Source: Vulcanimicrobium sp035943995 (GTDB lineage: Bacteria > Vulcanimicrobiota > Vulcanimicrobiia > Vulcanimicrobiales > Vulcanimicrobiaceae). Taken from it: DNA of 64,000 bases. Under the pieces are notes generated by a model, which saw nothing but the letters and a program-made list of their open reading frames with translations, was not told the DNA's origin and made no database searches. A program made the translations under genes and the position numbers. Positions 46,211 to 54,331 of this stretch are shown here, one piece after another (within the stretch, counting starts at the first letter, position 1; every line of letters begins with the position of its first letter). Location of the stretch: contig DASZBS010000130.1 of the NCBI GenBank assembly GCA_035943995.1, positions 10,644 to 74,643 of the forward strand, in the 5' to 3' direction.

Positions 46211-46816
46211 ATGAACGCCCTCAAGCTCCTCACCGGCGTCGCGCTGCTCGGTGCCGGCGGTTCGTTGATCGCCCGCTCGCTCGCGAAAAACGGGGACGAC
46301 GACTCCTCCCCGCGCCCGCGCAACGGCCACGCCAGCGTGCCCTACGGGCACGGCTCGCGCATCGAAAAAGTGTTCACCATCATGCGGCCCGCTGCCGAGC
46401 TGTACGACTACTGGCGCGATTTCGGTAACCTGCCGTCGATCATGTCGCACCTCGAGCGCGTCGAGGTGATCGACGACCTGCGGTCGCGCTGGAGCGCGAA
46501 GGGTCCGGCCGGCTTCGGCGCGGTGTGGGAGGCCGAGATCATCGACGACACGCCCGGCCGGCGCATCGCGTGGCGCTCCGTGGGCGGCAGCATCCCCAAC
46601 GCGGGCTCCGTGAGGTTCACGCAAGCGCCCGGCGACCGAGGAACCGAGCTGCGCATCGAGATGGAATGGGCGCCGCCGGGCGGCGCGCTGGGCACATCGT
46701 TCGCGCACCTCTTCGGCGACGATCCCGGCTTGATCGTCGAAACGGATCTGCGCCGCTTCAAGGCGACGATGGAAGCCGGCTTCGTCGCGCTCAACGGAAC
46801 GGACGTGACCAAGTGA
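46211..46816 (+). CDS. SRPBCC/polyketide-cyclase-like membrane-anchored protein
   Basis: The 201 residues carry an N-terminal hydrophobic anchor (LKLLTGVALLGAGGSLIA), a charged linker, then a START/SRPBCC fold: IEKVFTIMRPAAELYDYWRDFGNLPSIMSHLERVEV, GAVWEAEIIDDTPGRRIAWRS and TELRIEMEWAPPGGALG. Family members bind hydrophobic ligands. Its stop overlaps the start of the dehydrogenase (GTGA), a pairing often seen, so they probably act together. Confidence 0.85.
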   Translation: MNALKLLTGVALLGAGGSLIARSLAKNGDDDSSPRPRNGHASVPYGHGSRIEKVFTIMRPAAELYDYWRDFGNLPSIMSHLERVEVIDDLRSRWSAKGPAGFGAVWEAEIIDDTPGRRIAWRSVGGSIPNAGSVRFTQAPGDRGTELRIEMEWAPPGGALGTSFAHLFGDDPGLIVETDLRRFKATMEAGFVALNGTDVTK

Positions 46817-47994
46817 GAGCAGTTACCTTCCATGGCACCGGTAAGGTCAGCGTGGACAACCATCCCGATCCCACCATTCTCACGCCGTACGATGCGATCG
46901 TGCGCGTGACGTCGACCGCGATCTGCGGTTCCGATCTGCACATGTACGGCGGCTTCGTTCCGACCGTGATGAAGGGCGACGTGTTCGGGCACGAGTTCAT
47001 GGGCGAGATCGTCGAGGTGGGCAGCGCGGTCACGAAGGTGAAGCGCGGCGACCGCGTGCTGGTGCCGTTCACGATCTCGTGCGGGAGCTGCCGCAACTGC
47101 AAGCACGGCAAGACGTCGCTGTGCGACAACTCCAACCCCAACGCGTGGATGGCGGACCTGCTGATCGGCTACACGTGCAGCGGGTTGTACGGCTACTCGC
47201 ACGCATTCGGCGGCTATCCCGGCGGACAGGCGGAGTACGTGCGCATCGCGTGGGCCGACGCGAACGCGTTCGTGGTGCCGGACGAGCTCACCGACGAGCA
47301 GGCGCTGTTCCTCACCGACATCTTTCCGACGGGGTATCAAGCCGCGGACCAGGCCGGCATCGAGCCGGGCGACACCGTCGCGATCTGGGGCTGCGGCCCG
47401 GTCGGCTGGTTCGCGATCCAGAGCGCGTACTTGCTCGGCGCCGAGCGCGTCATCGCGATCGATCGCGTGCAAGACCGGCTCGATCGTGCGCGCGCGCTCG
47501 GCGCGGACACGATCAACCTCGAAGACACGGACGTCGTCGAAACGCTCAAGAACGAGACCGGCGGGCGCGGGCCCGATCGCGCGATCGACTGCGTCGGCAT
47601 GGAAGCGCACTCGCACGCGATCGACGCGCTCGCCGACAAGGCGAAGCAGACGCTCAAGTTGACGTTCGACCGCGCGCACGTGCTGCGGCAGGCCATCTAC
47701 GCCGTCGGCAAAGGCGGCACGGTGTCCGTGCCGGGCGTGTACGTCGGCTTCGTCGACAAGTTCCCGATGGGGATGGTGGTCAACAAAGGGCTCACGATCG
47801 TCAGCGGCCAGACGCACGTGCACACGTACGTGAAGCCGCTGATGGAACGCATTCGCAAAGGCGAGATCGATCCGACCAAGGTGATCACGCACTCGCTGCC
47901 GCTGGAGTCCGCGGCGAGCGCGTACGCGATGTTCGCCGCGAAGTCCGACGGCTGCGAGAAGGTGGTGCTCAAACCAGGCGCCCTCGCGGCGTGA
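46813..47994 (+). CDS. Zinc-dependent alcohol dehydrogenase (formaldehyde-dehydrogenase-like)
   Basis: Medium-chain dehydrogenase of 393 residues. Catalytic zinc ligands are in ICGSDLHMY and GHEFMGEI; the structural-zinc loop is CGSCRNCKHGKTSLC; the Rossmann motif is WGCGPVGWFAIQSA. The long loop after the structural zinc (GYTCSGLYGYSHAFGGYPGGQAEYVRI) is typical of the glutathione-independent formaldehyde/threonine-like subgroup. Substrate not certain. GTG start coupled to the SRPBCC gene. Confidence 0.9.
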   Translation: MRAVTFHGTGKVSVDNHPDPTILTPYDAIVRVTSTAICGSDLHMYGGFVPTVMKGDVFGHEFMGEIVEVGSAVTKVKRGDRVLVPFTISCGSCRNCKHGKTSLCDNSNPNAWMADLLIGYTCSGLYGYSHAFGGYPGGQAEYVRIAWADANAFVVPDELTDEQALFLTDIFPTGYQAADQAGIEPGDTVAIWGCGPVGWFAIQSAYLLGAERVIAIDRVQDRLDRARALGADTINLEDTDVVETLKNETGGRGPDRAIDCVGMEAHSHAIDALADKAKQTLKLTFDRAHVLRQAIYAVGKGGTVSVPGVYVGFVDKFPMGMVVNKGLTIVSGQTHVHTYVKPLMERIRKGEIDPTKVITHSLPLESAASAYAMFAAKSDGCEKVVLKPGALAA

Positions 47995-48001
47995 GCGTCG
48001 C

Positions 48002-49660
48002 CTACGGCGTTGCGATGTTGAACGTCGTCTTCACCGTCCCCGACGTCGCGCTCGACAGCTGTGAAGCGGCCGGGAGGCCAAGTCCCCAGAAGATCGCGAG
48101 CAGGTAGTCCTCGACGCGGCCGAACCCGTTCCCGGCCGACGAATAGATCAGAACGTACGCGCCGAGCGCGACCGTCACCAACATGACCGCGAGCCACGAG
48201 ATCGTCCCGAGCGAGCTGATCTCGACGCGAAGATCCTGTTCGGTGATCGGTCGCGCCGAGCCGGCGGCCGCCGCCAGCAGCAAGTCGAATGATACCCTCT
48301 TATTATCAGGCGGCGGCGGTTCCAACGCGGTCGCGATGGCGGCCTGAATATCGGGCATCGCCGGCGGCGGATCTTTCGCGGCGAGCGCGTCGACGGTTTT
48401 GGCTCCTTTTTCGAGCGTCGCTTTCGCAGGCGCCGATGCTTTGTTCCACGCCGCCGCGATGTCGGCAAGCCCGCTCGCGATTGCGTCGAGCGTAGCGGCT
48501 CGGTCACCGATGCCTTGGATGTACTGCCTGTACTGATCGAGTGTGGGCCCGCCGGCCGCGGTCCACGGAAGCGCTTTGCGCACCGGCATTCCGTGTGCTT
48601 CGAGCTCGGTGTCGGCTAATTTCTTCTTCGCGGTGTCGATGGCGCCGCGGATGACGCGCGTCTCGATCGCCGCCGGGGCCAGGTCGAGCTTCGAGCTGCT
48701 CGCATCCAGCGCGCGCCGCAGCGCGATGACCGGCAGATATGCCTGATCGTACGCGATTCGTCCGCGAATGTAGACGGTCAGAAACCAGCTCATGAGAACG
48801 CCCGCGAGGATCGCGACGACGCCGAGCGCCTTGTGCCACCACGAGCTCACATAGATGGAGATGGCCGCTCCGTCACCGTCCGGCTTCTGGTCGGAAGCGA
48901 TCGTCAGGGTCTGGTTCTCGAACGTTCCGACACGCTCCAGCGGCCCGACGAATACCTGGTACACCGCGTTCGGCGCGAACGTACCCAACCCGGTTTGGTC
49001 GTCACATTTGTCGGGCGTACCGTCCTTGAACGTGCACAGCCGCAGGTACGGCTCTCTCGCCAGCCTCTTGCTGTCTTTCTCGACGAGCGTGGGCTGCAGC
49101 AAACGCACGCCGGTGGCCTGAAGCGGCCCGACGGCCAGACCGATGGGTATCCAGCCGCCGTAGTCGACGGCGATCGTCGCCGGCGCTTTCGGCGTGAGGC
49201 TGAAACTGCTGCTCGAAACGTTCGTGATCGAATACGTCAACGACTTGTCGGCGCCGGCGAGCGAAAACACCAGCGTGCGTTGTTGCGTCGTCGCCCGCGC
49301 GAGCTTGCTCACCGGCAGCGTGAGCTGGAAGAAACGCGACGAGCTCTGCCCCAGCGGGAGCTCGCGAACGTCGATCTTGCCGACCGTCGTTTCGCCGCCC
49401 GGTACGTCGTGAGGCTGGCCGAGAATTTTCGCGGGCGCTTTCGTACGCTGGTCGACGCCGGTGACCATCAGCGTCAGCGCCGCCGGGCCCGACGTCGCGC
49501 CGTACGCCAAGTGCGCCGTGGCGTCCGGAACGAACGTGGCGGTAATCGCCGGCGGCGCGTTTCCGCTCGTTACGCCGCTGTCCGGCCGCGCCACACCGGG
49601 CGAAAGCGCCCACGTCAGGGTGGCCGCCGCGACGACCACGAGGCTAGAATGGAACCTCAC
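48002..49660 (-). CDS. Large envelope protein of unknown function
   Basis: Not recognised. The 552-residue product has a signal peptide (FHSSLVVVAAATLTWALSPGVA), an extracytoplasmic beta-rich half (about 30-255), a transmembrane helix (about 265-290, LGVVAILAGVLMSWFLTVYI), a long helical Ala-rich cytoplasmic part (about 300-470) and two more helices near the C-terminus (WLAVMLVTVALGAYVLIY, YLLAIFWGLGLPAASQL). I chose the GTG because GGAGG precedes it; the upstream ATG frame adds a Cys/Arg-rich stretch. Convergent with the dehydrogenase. Confidence 0.75.
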   Translation of the reverse strand: MRFHSSLVVVAAATLTWALSPGVARPDSGVTSGNAPPAITATFVPDATAHLAYGATSGPAALTLMVTGVDQRTKAPAKILGQPHDVPGGETTVGKIDVRELPLGQSSSRFFQLTLPVSKLARATTQQRTLVFSLAGADKSLTYSITNVSSSSFSLTPKAPATIAVDYGGWIPIGLAVGPLQATGVRLLQPTLVEKDSKRLAREPYLRLCTFKDGTPDKCDDQTGLGTFAPNAVYQVFVGPLERVGTFENQTLTIASDQKPDGDGAAISIYVSSWWHKALGVVAILAGVLMSWFLTVYIRGRIAYDQAYLPVIALRRALDASSSKLDLAPAAIETRVIRGAIDTAKKKLADTELEAHGMPVRKALPWTAAGGPTLDQYRQYIQGIGDRAATLDAIASGLADIAAAWNKASAPAKATLEKGAKTVDALAAKDPPPAMPDIQAAIATALEPPPPDNKRVSFDLLLAAAAGSARPITEQDLRVEISSLGTISWLAVMLVTVALGAYVLIYSSAGNGFGRVEDYLLAIFWGLGLPAASQLSSATSGTVKTTFNIATP

Positions 49661-49783
49661 GAAAACCTGCCTCCGGGAAGAGCAGCTCACGACTTCTTCG
49701 CCCCGCGATAACGGTCTTCCTGCCTAGCTGTAGAAGCGTGCGCATGCCGGGCGGCCGGCGCGCGCAGCCCGAAATTCGGCAGC

Positions 49784-49951
49784 ATGGCTGACGAGCACCA
49801 GCACCCGCACCGGCACGCCGACGGCGTGGAGCACACGCACGAGCACGGTCACGGCGATCACGACCACAAGCACGAGCACGAGGAGCCCGAGCACGAGCAT
49901 CCGCACGAGCACGAGCACGAGCGCGAAGCCGAACACCACCGCGAGCACTGA
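49784..49951 (+). CDS. Histidine-rich small protein, probable metal binder
   Basis: A 55-residue ORF, 20 of whose residues are His, mostly alternating with Glu, Asp or Gly (HTHEHGHGDHDHKHEHEE, HEHPHEHEHE). No signal peptide. Such tails and peptides chelate Ni, Zn, Cu or Co; examples are SlyD, HypB and Hpn. It ends five bases before a ribbon-helix-helix regulator gene. Codon use is dominated by CAC/GAG/GAC as in local genes, and the ATG is clean. Coding status is likely but unproven. Confidence 0.6.
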   Translation: MADEHQHPHRHADGVEHTHEHGHGDHDHKHEHEEPEHEHPHEHEHEREAEHHREH

Positions 49952-49956
49952 CGCCG

Positions 49957-50289
49957 ATGAGTCGCGTCAAGGGGTCGGGCTCGATGGGCCCGACCCGGTC
50001 CACTCGCTTGCCCGCGGCGCTCGACGAATGGCTCGAGTCGCGGCTCATGCTCCACCGCGACAAGTCCGTCAGCGAGATCCTGCTGCAATTGATCCATGGT
50101 GGGCTGCGCCTGCGCGAAGGCTACATGGCGATCCATCGCCGCGTGCTCGAAGCGCGGCTCGCTAGCGGCGATCCCGTATCGTACGAGGCGTACCGCGCGT
50201 GTCTGCTCGACACGTTCGGGCCGGAATACCTCGACCATCTCGACCGCTGGCTCGAAGCGGACGGAGTACACCGGCCGGCGACCGTCTGA
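49957..50289 (+). CDS. Ribbon-helix-helix-type small protein
   Basis: The 110-residue N-terminal half reads TRSTRLPAALDEWLESRLMLHRDKSVSEILLQLIHGGLRLREG, the strand-helix-helix pattern of MetJ/Arc/CopG DNA-binding proteins, followed by a helical acidic tail (PEYLDHLDRWLEADG). The tight link to the histidine-rich ORF suggests a metal-linked regulator, though it lacks NikR's ACT domain ligands. Convergent with the TPR gene, eight bases away. Confidence 0.65.
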   Translation: MSRVKGSGSMGPTRSTRLPAALDEWLESRLMLHRDKSVSEILLQLIHGGLRLREGYMAIHRRVLEARLASGDPVSYEAYRACLLDTFGPEYLDHLDRWLEADGVHRPATV

Positions 50290-50297
50290 ACGAAACG

Positions 50298-51626
50298 CTA
50301 ACCCGCGTGCGCTGATTCGAGGCGCGCGGCGCGCGCGGCGGCGTCGTCGGCGAGCCCCGCTTGGAACCGCGGATTCAAACCGAGCGCGTGACGGTAGTCC
50401 GCGAGCGCGGCGTGCGCGTCGCCGTCGTGCTCGGCGATGACGCCGGCGTGATACCAGATCCGTGCGTCGGCCGTGTTCAACGCGGTCGCGCGCCGGGCTG
50501 CGGCGCGAGCTTCGCCCCAGTGTCCGGCACGTGCCGCGGTCCACGCCAGCGTGTCCTCGGCGAACACGTCGTCGCGCAGGCCCAGCTCGCCCCGCGCGAT
50601 CGCATACGCGTCGTCGAGCCGCGTGCCGTGGTCGGCGTACTCGAGCGCGAGGAGACGGTCGACGAGGTGCTGCGCGTTGCCGATGCGCTCGACGGCGACG
50701 ATCTCGTCGCGCGTCGCGCCGGCCGCGGTGCGGTCGCCGAGGCGTTCTTGCGCGTCGGCGAGCAGCCCGAGGTTCTCGGGCGACGGCGTACGCTGCACCG
50801 CACGGTCGGCGAAGCCGCGCGCATCGGCCCAGCGGCCGAGTGCGGCGGTGAACCGCGCGCTGTCGGTGAGCGCCTGCACGTCGTCGGGGAAGCGATCGAG
50901 CGCGGTCTTCTCCTCCAGCAGCGCGCCGTCCGCATCGCCCGCGGCGAACGCGAGCTCGCCAAGGCGCACGTGGAACCACGCGCGGCGCTCGTTCGGAATG
51001 CCGTAGATCGCGTCCACACGCCGCGCCGCGCGTCCGAGCAGCGTGCGCGCCCGCGGGAGATCGCCGGTCAATTCCGCATAGCGAGACGCTACGGCTTCGG
51101 TCGCGTCCGTGCCGCCGTTGCCGTACCGCGCGATCAATGCTCCGGCGGCGGTGTAATCGCCGAGCTCCATCTCGAGCGACGCTTCGCTCATCGCGAGGCT
51201 CGGATCGTCCGGTGCGTTCGCGCGCGCGGTTCGGACCGTCGCGAGTGCGTCGCGGAAGCGGTGCAGCGTGAGCTGCGCGGATGCGAGCGCTCCCAGCGCG
51301 GCGGCGTTGCCGCGCGGCTGATTGCGCAGCGATCGGCGCGCCGCCGCTTCGGCGCGCAGCACGTCGCCGACGTCGCCGCGCTCGCGGTAACGCTGGAGGT
51401 ACTGCTCGGAAAGCATGCGCGGCGTGATCTGGTCTTCGGGATCTTGCGGGGCGCGCGACTCCTCGAACGCGATCGTCTTGGCGCGGATCGTCGCGTCGTC
51501 GCGCAGCGGCGCAGGCGTCAGCGCCGCCGTCGGATCACCGGCGGCGGCGCGGGACGCGAATGCGGGCCACACCGCGAGCTCGACGAGCGCGCTCGCGATA
51601 GCGGCCAGAGGCGCCAAGCGCCTCAT
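50298..51626 (-). CDS. Secreted TPR-repeat protein
   Basis: Signal peptide (LAPLAAIASALVELAVWPAFASRAAAG) and about ten TPR-like hairpins over 442 residues, ending with RIWYHAGVIAEHDGDAHAALADYRHALGLNPRFQAGL. Likely a periplasmic scaffold for the co-encoded barrel protein and DUF4331 protein, whose genes lie directly upstream. The start was placed at MRRLAPL because signal-peptide features begin there. Confidence 0.85.
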   Translation of the reverse strand: MRRLAPLAAIASALVELAVWPAFASRAAAGDPTAALTPAPLRDDATIRAKTIAFEESRAPQDPEDQITPRMLSEQYLQRYRERGDVGDVLRAEAAARRSLRNQPRGNAAALGALASAQLTLHRFRDALATVRTARANAPDDPSLAMSEASLEMELGDYTAAGALIARYGNGGTDATEAVASRYAELTGDLPRARTLLGRAARRVDAIYGIPNERRAWFHVRLGELAFAAGDADGALLEEKTALDRFPDDVQALTDSARFTAALGRWADARGFADRAVQRTPSPENLGLLADAQERLGDRTAAGATRDEIVAVERIGNAQHLVDRLLALEYADHGTRLDDAYAIARGELGLRDDVFAEDTLAWTAARAGHWGEARAAARRATALNTADARIWYHAGVIAEHDGDAHAALADYRHALGLNPRFQAGLADDAAARAARLESAHAG

Positions 51627-51636
51627 GCGAGCCGGG

Positions 51637-52560
51637 TCAGAAGTGCAGCCCCAGCCCGACGTACGGTCCTTGGTGGTTGAACCCGACCGGTGCATCGGTG
51701 CGCACGTTGCTGCGGTCGCCGAAGTACCCCGCATCGAGGAACAGCGGCGAGTGGTTCGGCACGATCGACGCGCCGATCAGATACCGCACCACGCGGAACG
51801 ACTCATCGCGCGAGCCGAGGCCGCCGATGGTGTAGTTTCCGCCCACGTTGGGATAGAAGAACACGCTGCCGTGCAGCGAGAAGTTCTGGTCGACGTCGGC
51901 CAGCTTCTCGATACCGTAGCCGAGCCCGCGCTGGTTGGGCTCGAAGTTGCTGCCGCGCCGCAGGTACGACACCGCGCCGTAGATGCGCGGGCCGGTCACC
52001 TTGATACCGGCGCGCACGTCCTGGTCGAACTCCGTCGCGGTGAAACCGGGCACGAAGCCGCGGCCGCCGAGCGTCGTCACGACGCGGTTGCCCGAGGGGT
52101 ACGCGTATTGGCGCGCTTCCGCGCCGACGTACGCGTTGTACTGGCCGAGCGGGAGCTCGAACACCGCGCGCGCGCTGCGCGAGCGATAATTGAGGCCCTT
52201 GTTGCCCGGCGCGAACGCGTCGTACACGATCGGCGGCGCGATGTAGTCGCCGGCGATGTAGTGCACGGTGCGGTTGATGCGCTGGCCGAGGTTCTGCTGC
52301 GGTCCCAGCGGCGGCGACGCCGTGAAGTCGTTACCGGACGCGTTCGGGTCGCCGCCGTACGTCGCGGGCGCGCTCTGCGACGCGGGCGCCGGCTCGGTGG
52401 TGTATCCGCCGGGCCCCTTCACCGTCGAAGGGTTTGCCTCGGCGGCGCCGGGGTTAGGAGCGGTTTGCGGCGTTTTCGTGCTGGTCTGCGTCTGTGCCGA
52501 TGCGACCGTGCCGAGCGCGATGAACGCCGCGAGGGTCAGTGAGCTGAAGCGCGCGATCAT
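51637..52560 (-). CDS. Outer-membrane beta-barrel protein
   Basis: Signal peptide (SLTLAAFIALGTVASAQ), a Pro/Thr/Ala-rich linker (about 22-85), then alternating aromatic strands (YNAYVGAEARQYAY, RIYGAVSYLRRG, FSLHGSVFFYPNVGGNY) ending GPYVGLGLHF, with the terminal Phe used for barrel insertion. 307 residues. Its ATG overlaps the DUF4331 stop. No transported substrate can be named. Confidence 0.85.
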   Translation of the reverse strand: MIARFSSLTLAAFIALGTVASAQTQTSTKTPQTAPNPGAAEANPSTVKGPGGYTTEPAPASQSAPATYGGDPNASGNDFTASPPLGPQQNLGQRINRTVHYIAGDYIAPPIVYDAFAPGNKGLNYRSRSARAVFELPLGQYNAYVGAEARQYAYPSGNRVVTTLGGRGFVPGFTATEFDQDVRAGIKVTGPRIYGAVSYLRRGSNFEPNQRGLGYGIEKLADVDQNFSLHGSVFFYPNVGGNYTIGGLGSRDESFRVVRYLIGASIVPNHSPLFLDAGYFGDRSNVRTDAPVGFNHQGPYVGLGLHF

Positions 52561-53915
52561 CGCGGATCTCCGAGGTAGGGGAAGCCGCGCAGCGGGTGTT
52601 TCGCCGCGGGCGTGGTGTTGTCGCTGGTGAGGCAATCGGTTTCGCGGTTGTCGTCGGCTGCGAGGCCGAGCTTGGGGATGAGACTGCCGTAGATCGCGCC
52701 CAGCGAGAGGTCGATCACGGGGCTCTTGGGGTCGCGGCCGCCGAACTGGCGGTACGGATCTCCGAGCGCCTTCTTGATTCCGTCGATGCCGTCGGGCGGA
52801 ACGGTGCGGATGATCTGGATCGGCAGACCGCTCTTGCCGTTCGTTTCGACGGCGAGGTAGCGCGCGGGGCCTTCCTGCGACAGATCGGCTTCGATGAAGT
52901 CGGGCTGCAGCGCTTTGACCGCGGCGTCCGCGACCGCGTTCGAACGGCCTGCGGTGTGGATCATGTACTCGCGGATCGAGCGTGCGAGCACGCCGTCGTC
53001 GGTGAGCGCCGCGCGGTTCGTCGCGTCGTGGTTGCGGAACGCTTCCGTCGCTTCTTTCACCGCGGGGCGGCCGAGCCGCTCGACCTGCGTCCACGTGCCG
53101 CTCTCGTCCGTCGGTCCGCCGACGCGCGTGTTGTGGTTGCGCACGACGTTCGCGAGCGATGCGAGCGGCGACTGGGGCGACGCGTCCGGATCGCTGTCCT
53201 TCAGCGACGCGGTGGCCCACACGTTGATACGGCCGAGCTGCCCGCCGTCGGCGAACATCTTGCGCGGAACTTCGACGACGATCGAGAGCACGTTATAGCC
53301 GGCGAGGAAGTCTTTGCCGTCCTTGCGGAAGCAGCGCTCGCTGTTCGGCGGCGGGTTCGGCTGTTTGGAGAAATCGCGGTCCGGCTGAATCTTGCCGAAG
53401 CGTGCGAGATCGAAGTAGAACGGATCTTCGCGAGGTCCCGCGAACGCCATGATTCCCTGTCCGAGATCGGTCACGGCATTGTACGGGATCGCTCCGGTGC
53501 GCGATCCGGTCACGATCGTCGTGCGCGTTCCGGCGGCGATGGGCCGCGCCGGTCCGTACATGGTAATTTTCTGATTCGAGCCGACGGTGTCGGGCTTGAA
53601 CTGCAGCACGAGATCTTCGGTGGCGTCCGATTGCAGACCGATCTTGAACTGGTACAGCACGCCCGGGTCGAAGAACGTCTGCGGTCCGAGCCCCGGCGGG
53701 ATCAGCGGAAACACGTCCATCGCCAACACGACTTTCGACGGGTCGTTGGCGGGGAAGACGTAGACGTCCGTGATGTCGGTTCCGGGACGCGAGACCGTGA
53801 GCGGCGAGTCCTGATGATCGGATGCGGCCGCTCGCGGCGCGAGATAGAGGACGCTCGCCGTTGCAATGGACAGCACGGCGAGCATTGAGAGTAAAGGTGC
53901 GGCGAGACGGCGCAC
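52557..53915 (-). CDS. DUF4331 secreted protein
   Basis: The 452 residues begin with a signal peptide ending AAASDHQDSPLTV. This follows the family rule that a His-containing D/SHxxxP motif opens the mature protein, here followed by TDITDVYVFPANDPSKVVLAMDV. Long beta-rich body with YNVLSIVVEVPRKMF. Function of DUF4331 is unknown. GTG start supported by AGGAG ten bases upstream; the much longer upstream frame is Arg-rich and noncoding. First gene of a three-gene operon with the barrel and TPR proteins. Confidence 0.9.
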   Translation of the reverse strand: MRRLAAPLLSMLAVLSIATASVLYLAPRAAASDHQDSPLTVSRPGTDITDVYVFPANDPSKVVLAMDVFPLIPPGLGPQTFFDPGVLYQFKIGLQSDATEDLVLQFKPDTVGSNQKITMYGPARPIAAGTRTTIVTGSRTGAIPYNAVTDLGQGIMAFAGPREDPFYFDLARFGKIQPDRDFSKQPNPPPNSERCFRKDGKDFLAGYNVLSIVVEVPRKMFADGGQLGRINVWATASLKDSDPDASPQSPLASLANVVRNHNTRVGGPTDESGTWTQVERLGRPAVKEATEAFRNHDATNRAALTDDGVLARSIREYMIHTAGRSNAVADAAVKALQPDFIEADLSQEGPARYLAVETNGKSGLPIQIIRTVPPDGIDGIKKALGDPYRQFGGRDPKSPVIDLSLGAIYGSLIPKLGLAADDNRETDCLTSDNTTPAAKHPLRGFPYLGDPR

Positions 53916-54083
53916 GGCGGTGGTTTCTCCTGACGTGAAAGGTACGATTGGGAGCACCCTACCCGAGGCGAGGAGCGTACACCACGGTGGGAACGCCCGC
54001 TTAGCTGCTAGGCGACGCGGTGCGTCGCATGCGCCGAGCGCTGCGGAACAATCCAAGGTGCAGCGGCGTCCGTTCCATATACC

Positions 54084-54320
54084 GTGCCCCGCAGGTCGAA
54101 ATACATCCAGCCTCTCGACGCGCTTTTGACCGGCATCGGTCGTGCCGCGTTCGAACGCACGCGCAACGCGTTCGACGCAAGCGGTCGCCCAAGCGGACAC
54201 CGGCACATCGGGTGGCGCTGGCCGTGCGATTGCTTGGCGTTCGCCCGTTCGGAGGGCGACTATCTCTGGGTGCCGTGCACGCGCCACGACGCCCCTCGAG
54301 AGGCGGCGCACGGCACCTGA
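54084..54320 (+). CDS. Small hypothetical protein
   Basis: Not recognised. The 78-residue product begins MPRRSKYIQPLDALL and ends with a Trp/Cys patch (GWRWPCDCLAFARS, LWVPCTRHD) that could bind metal. GTG start. It fills the space between the DUF4331 promoter region and the TonB receptor stop. An overlapping minus-strand frame is less natural. Modest confidence. Confidence 0.4.
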   Translation: MPRRSKYIQPLDALLTGIGRAAFERTRNAFDASGRPSGHRHIGWRWPCDCLAFARSEGDYLWVPCTRHDAPREAAHGT

Positions 54321-54331
54321 CGCGAAGCGGC

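Noticed and set aside
54001..54192. Short minus-strand ORFs opposite the gene at 54084
   Set aside because: Arg/Cys-rich translations without a start context; the plus-strand frame is slightly better, though also weak.
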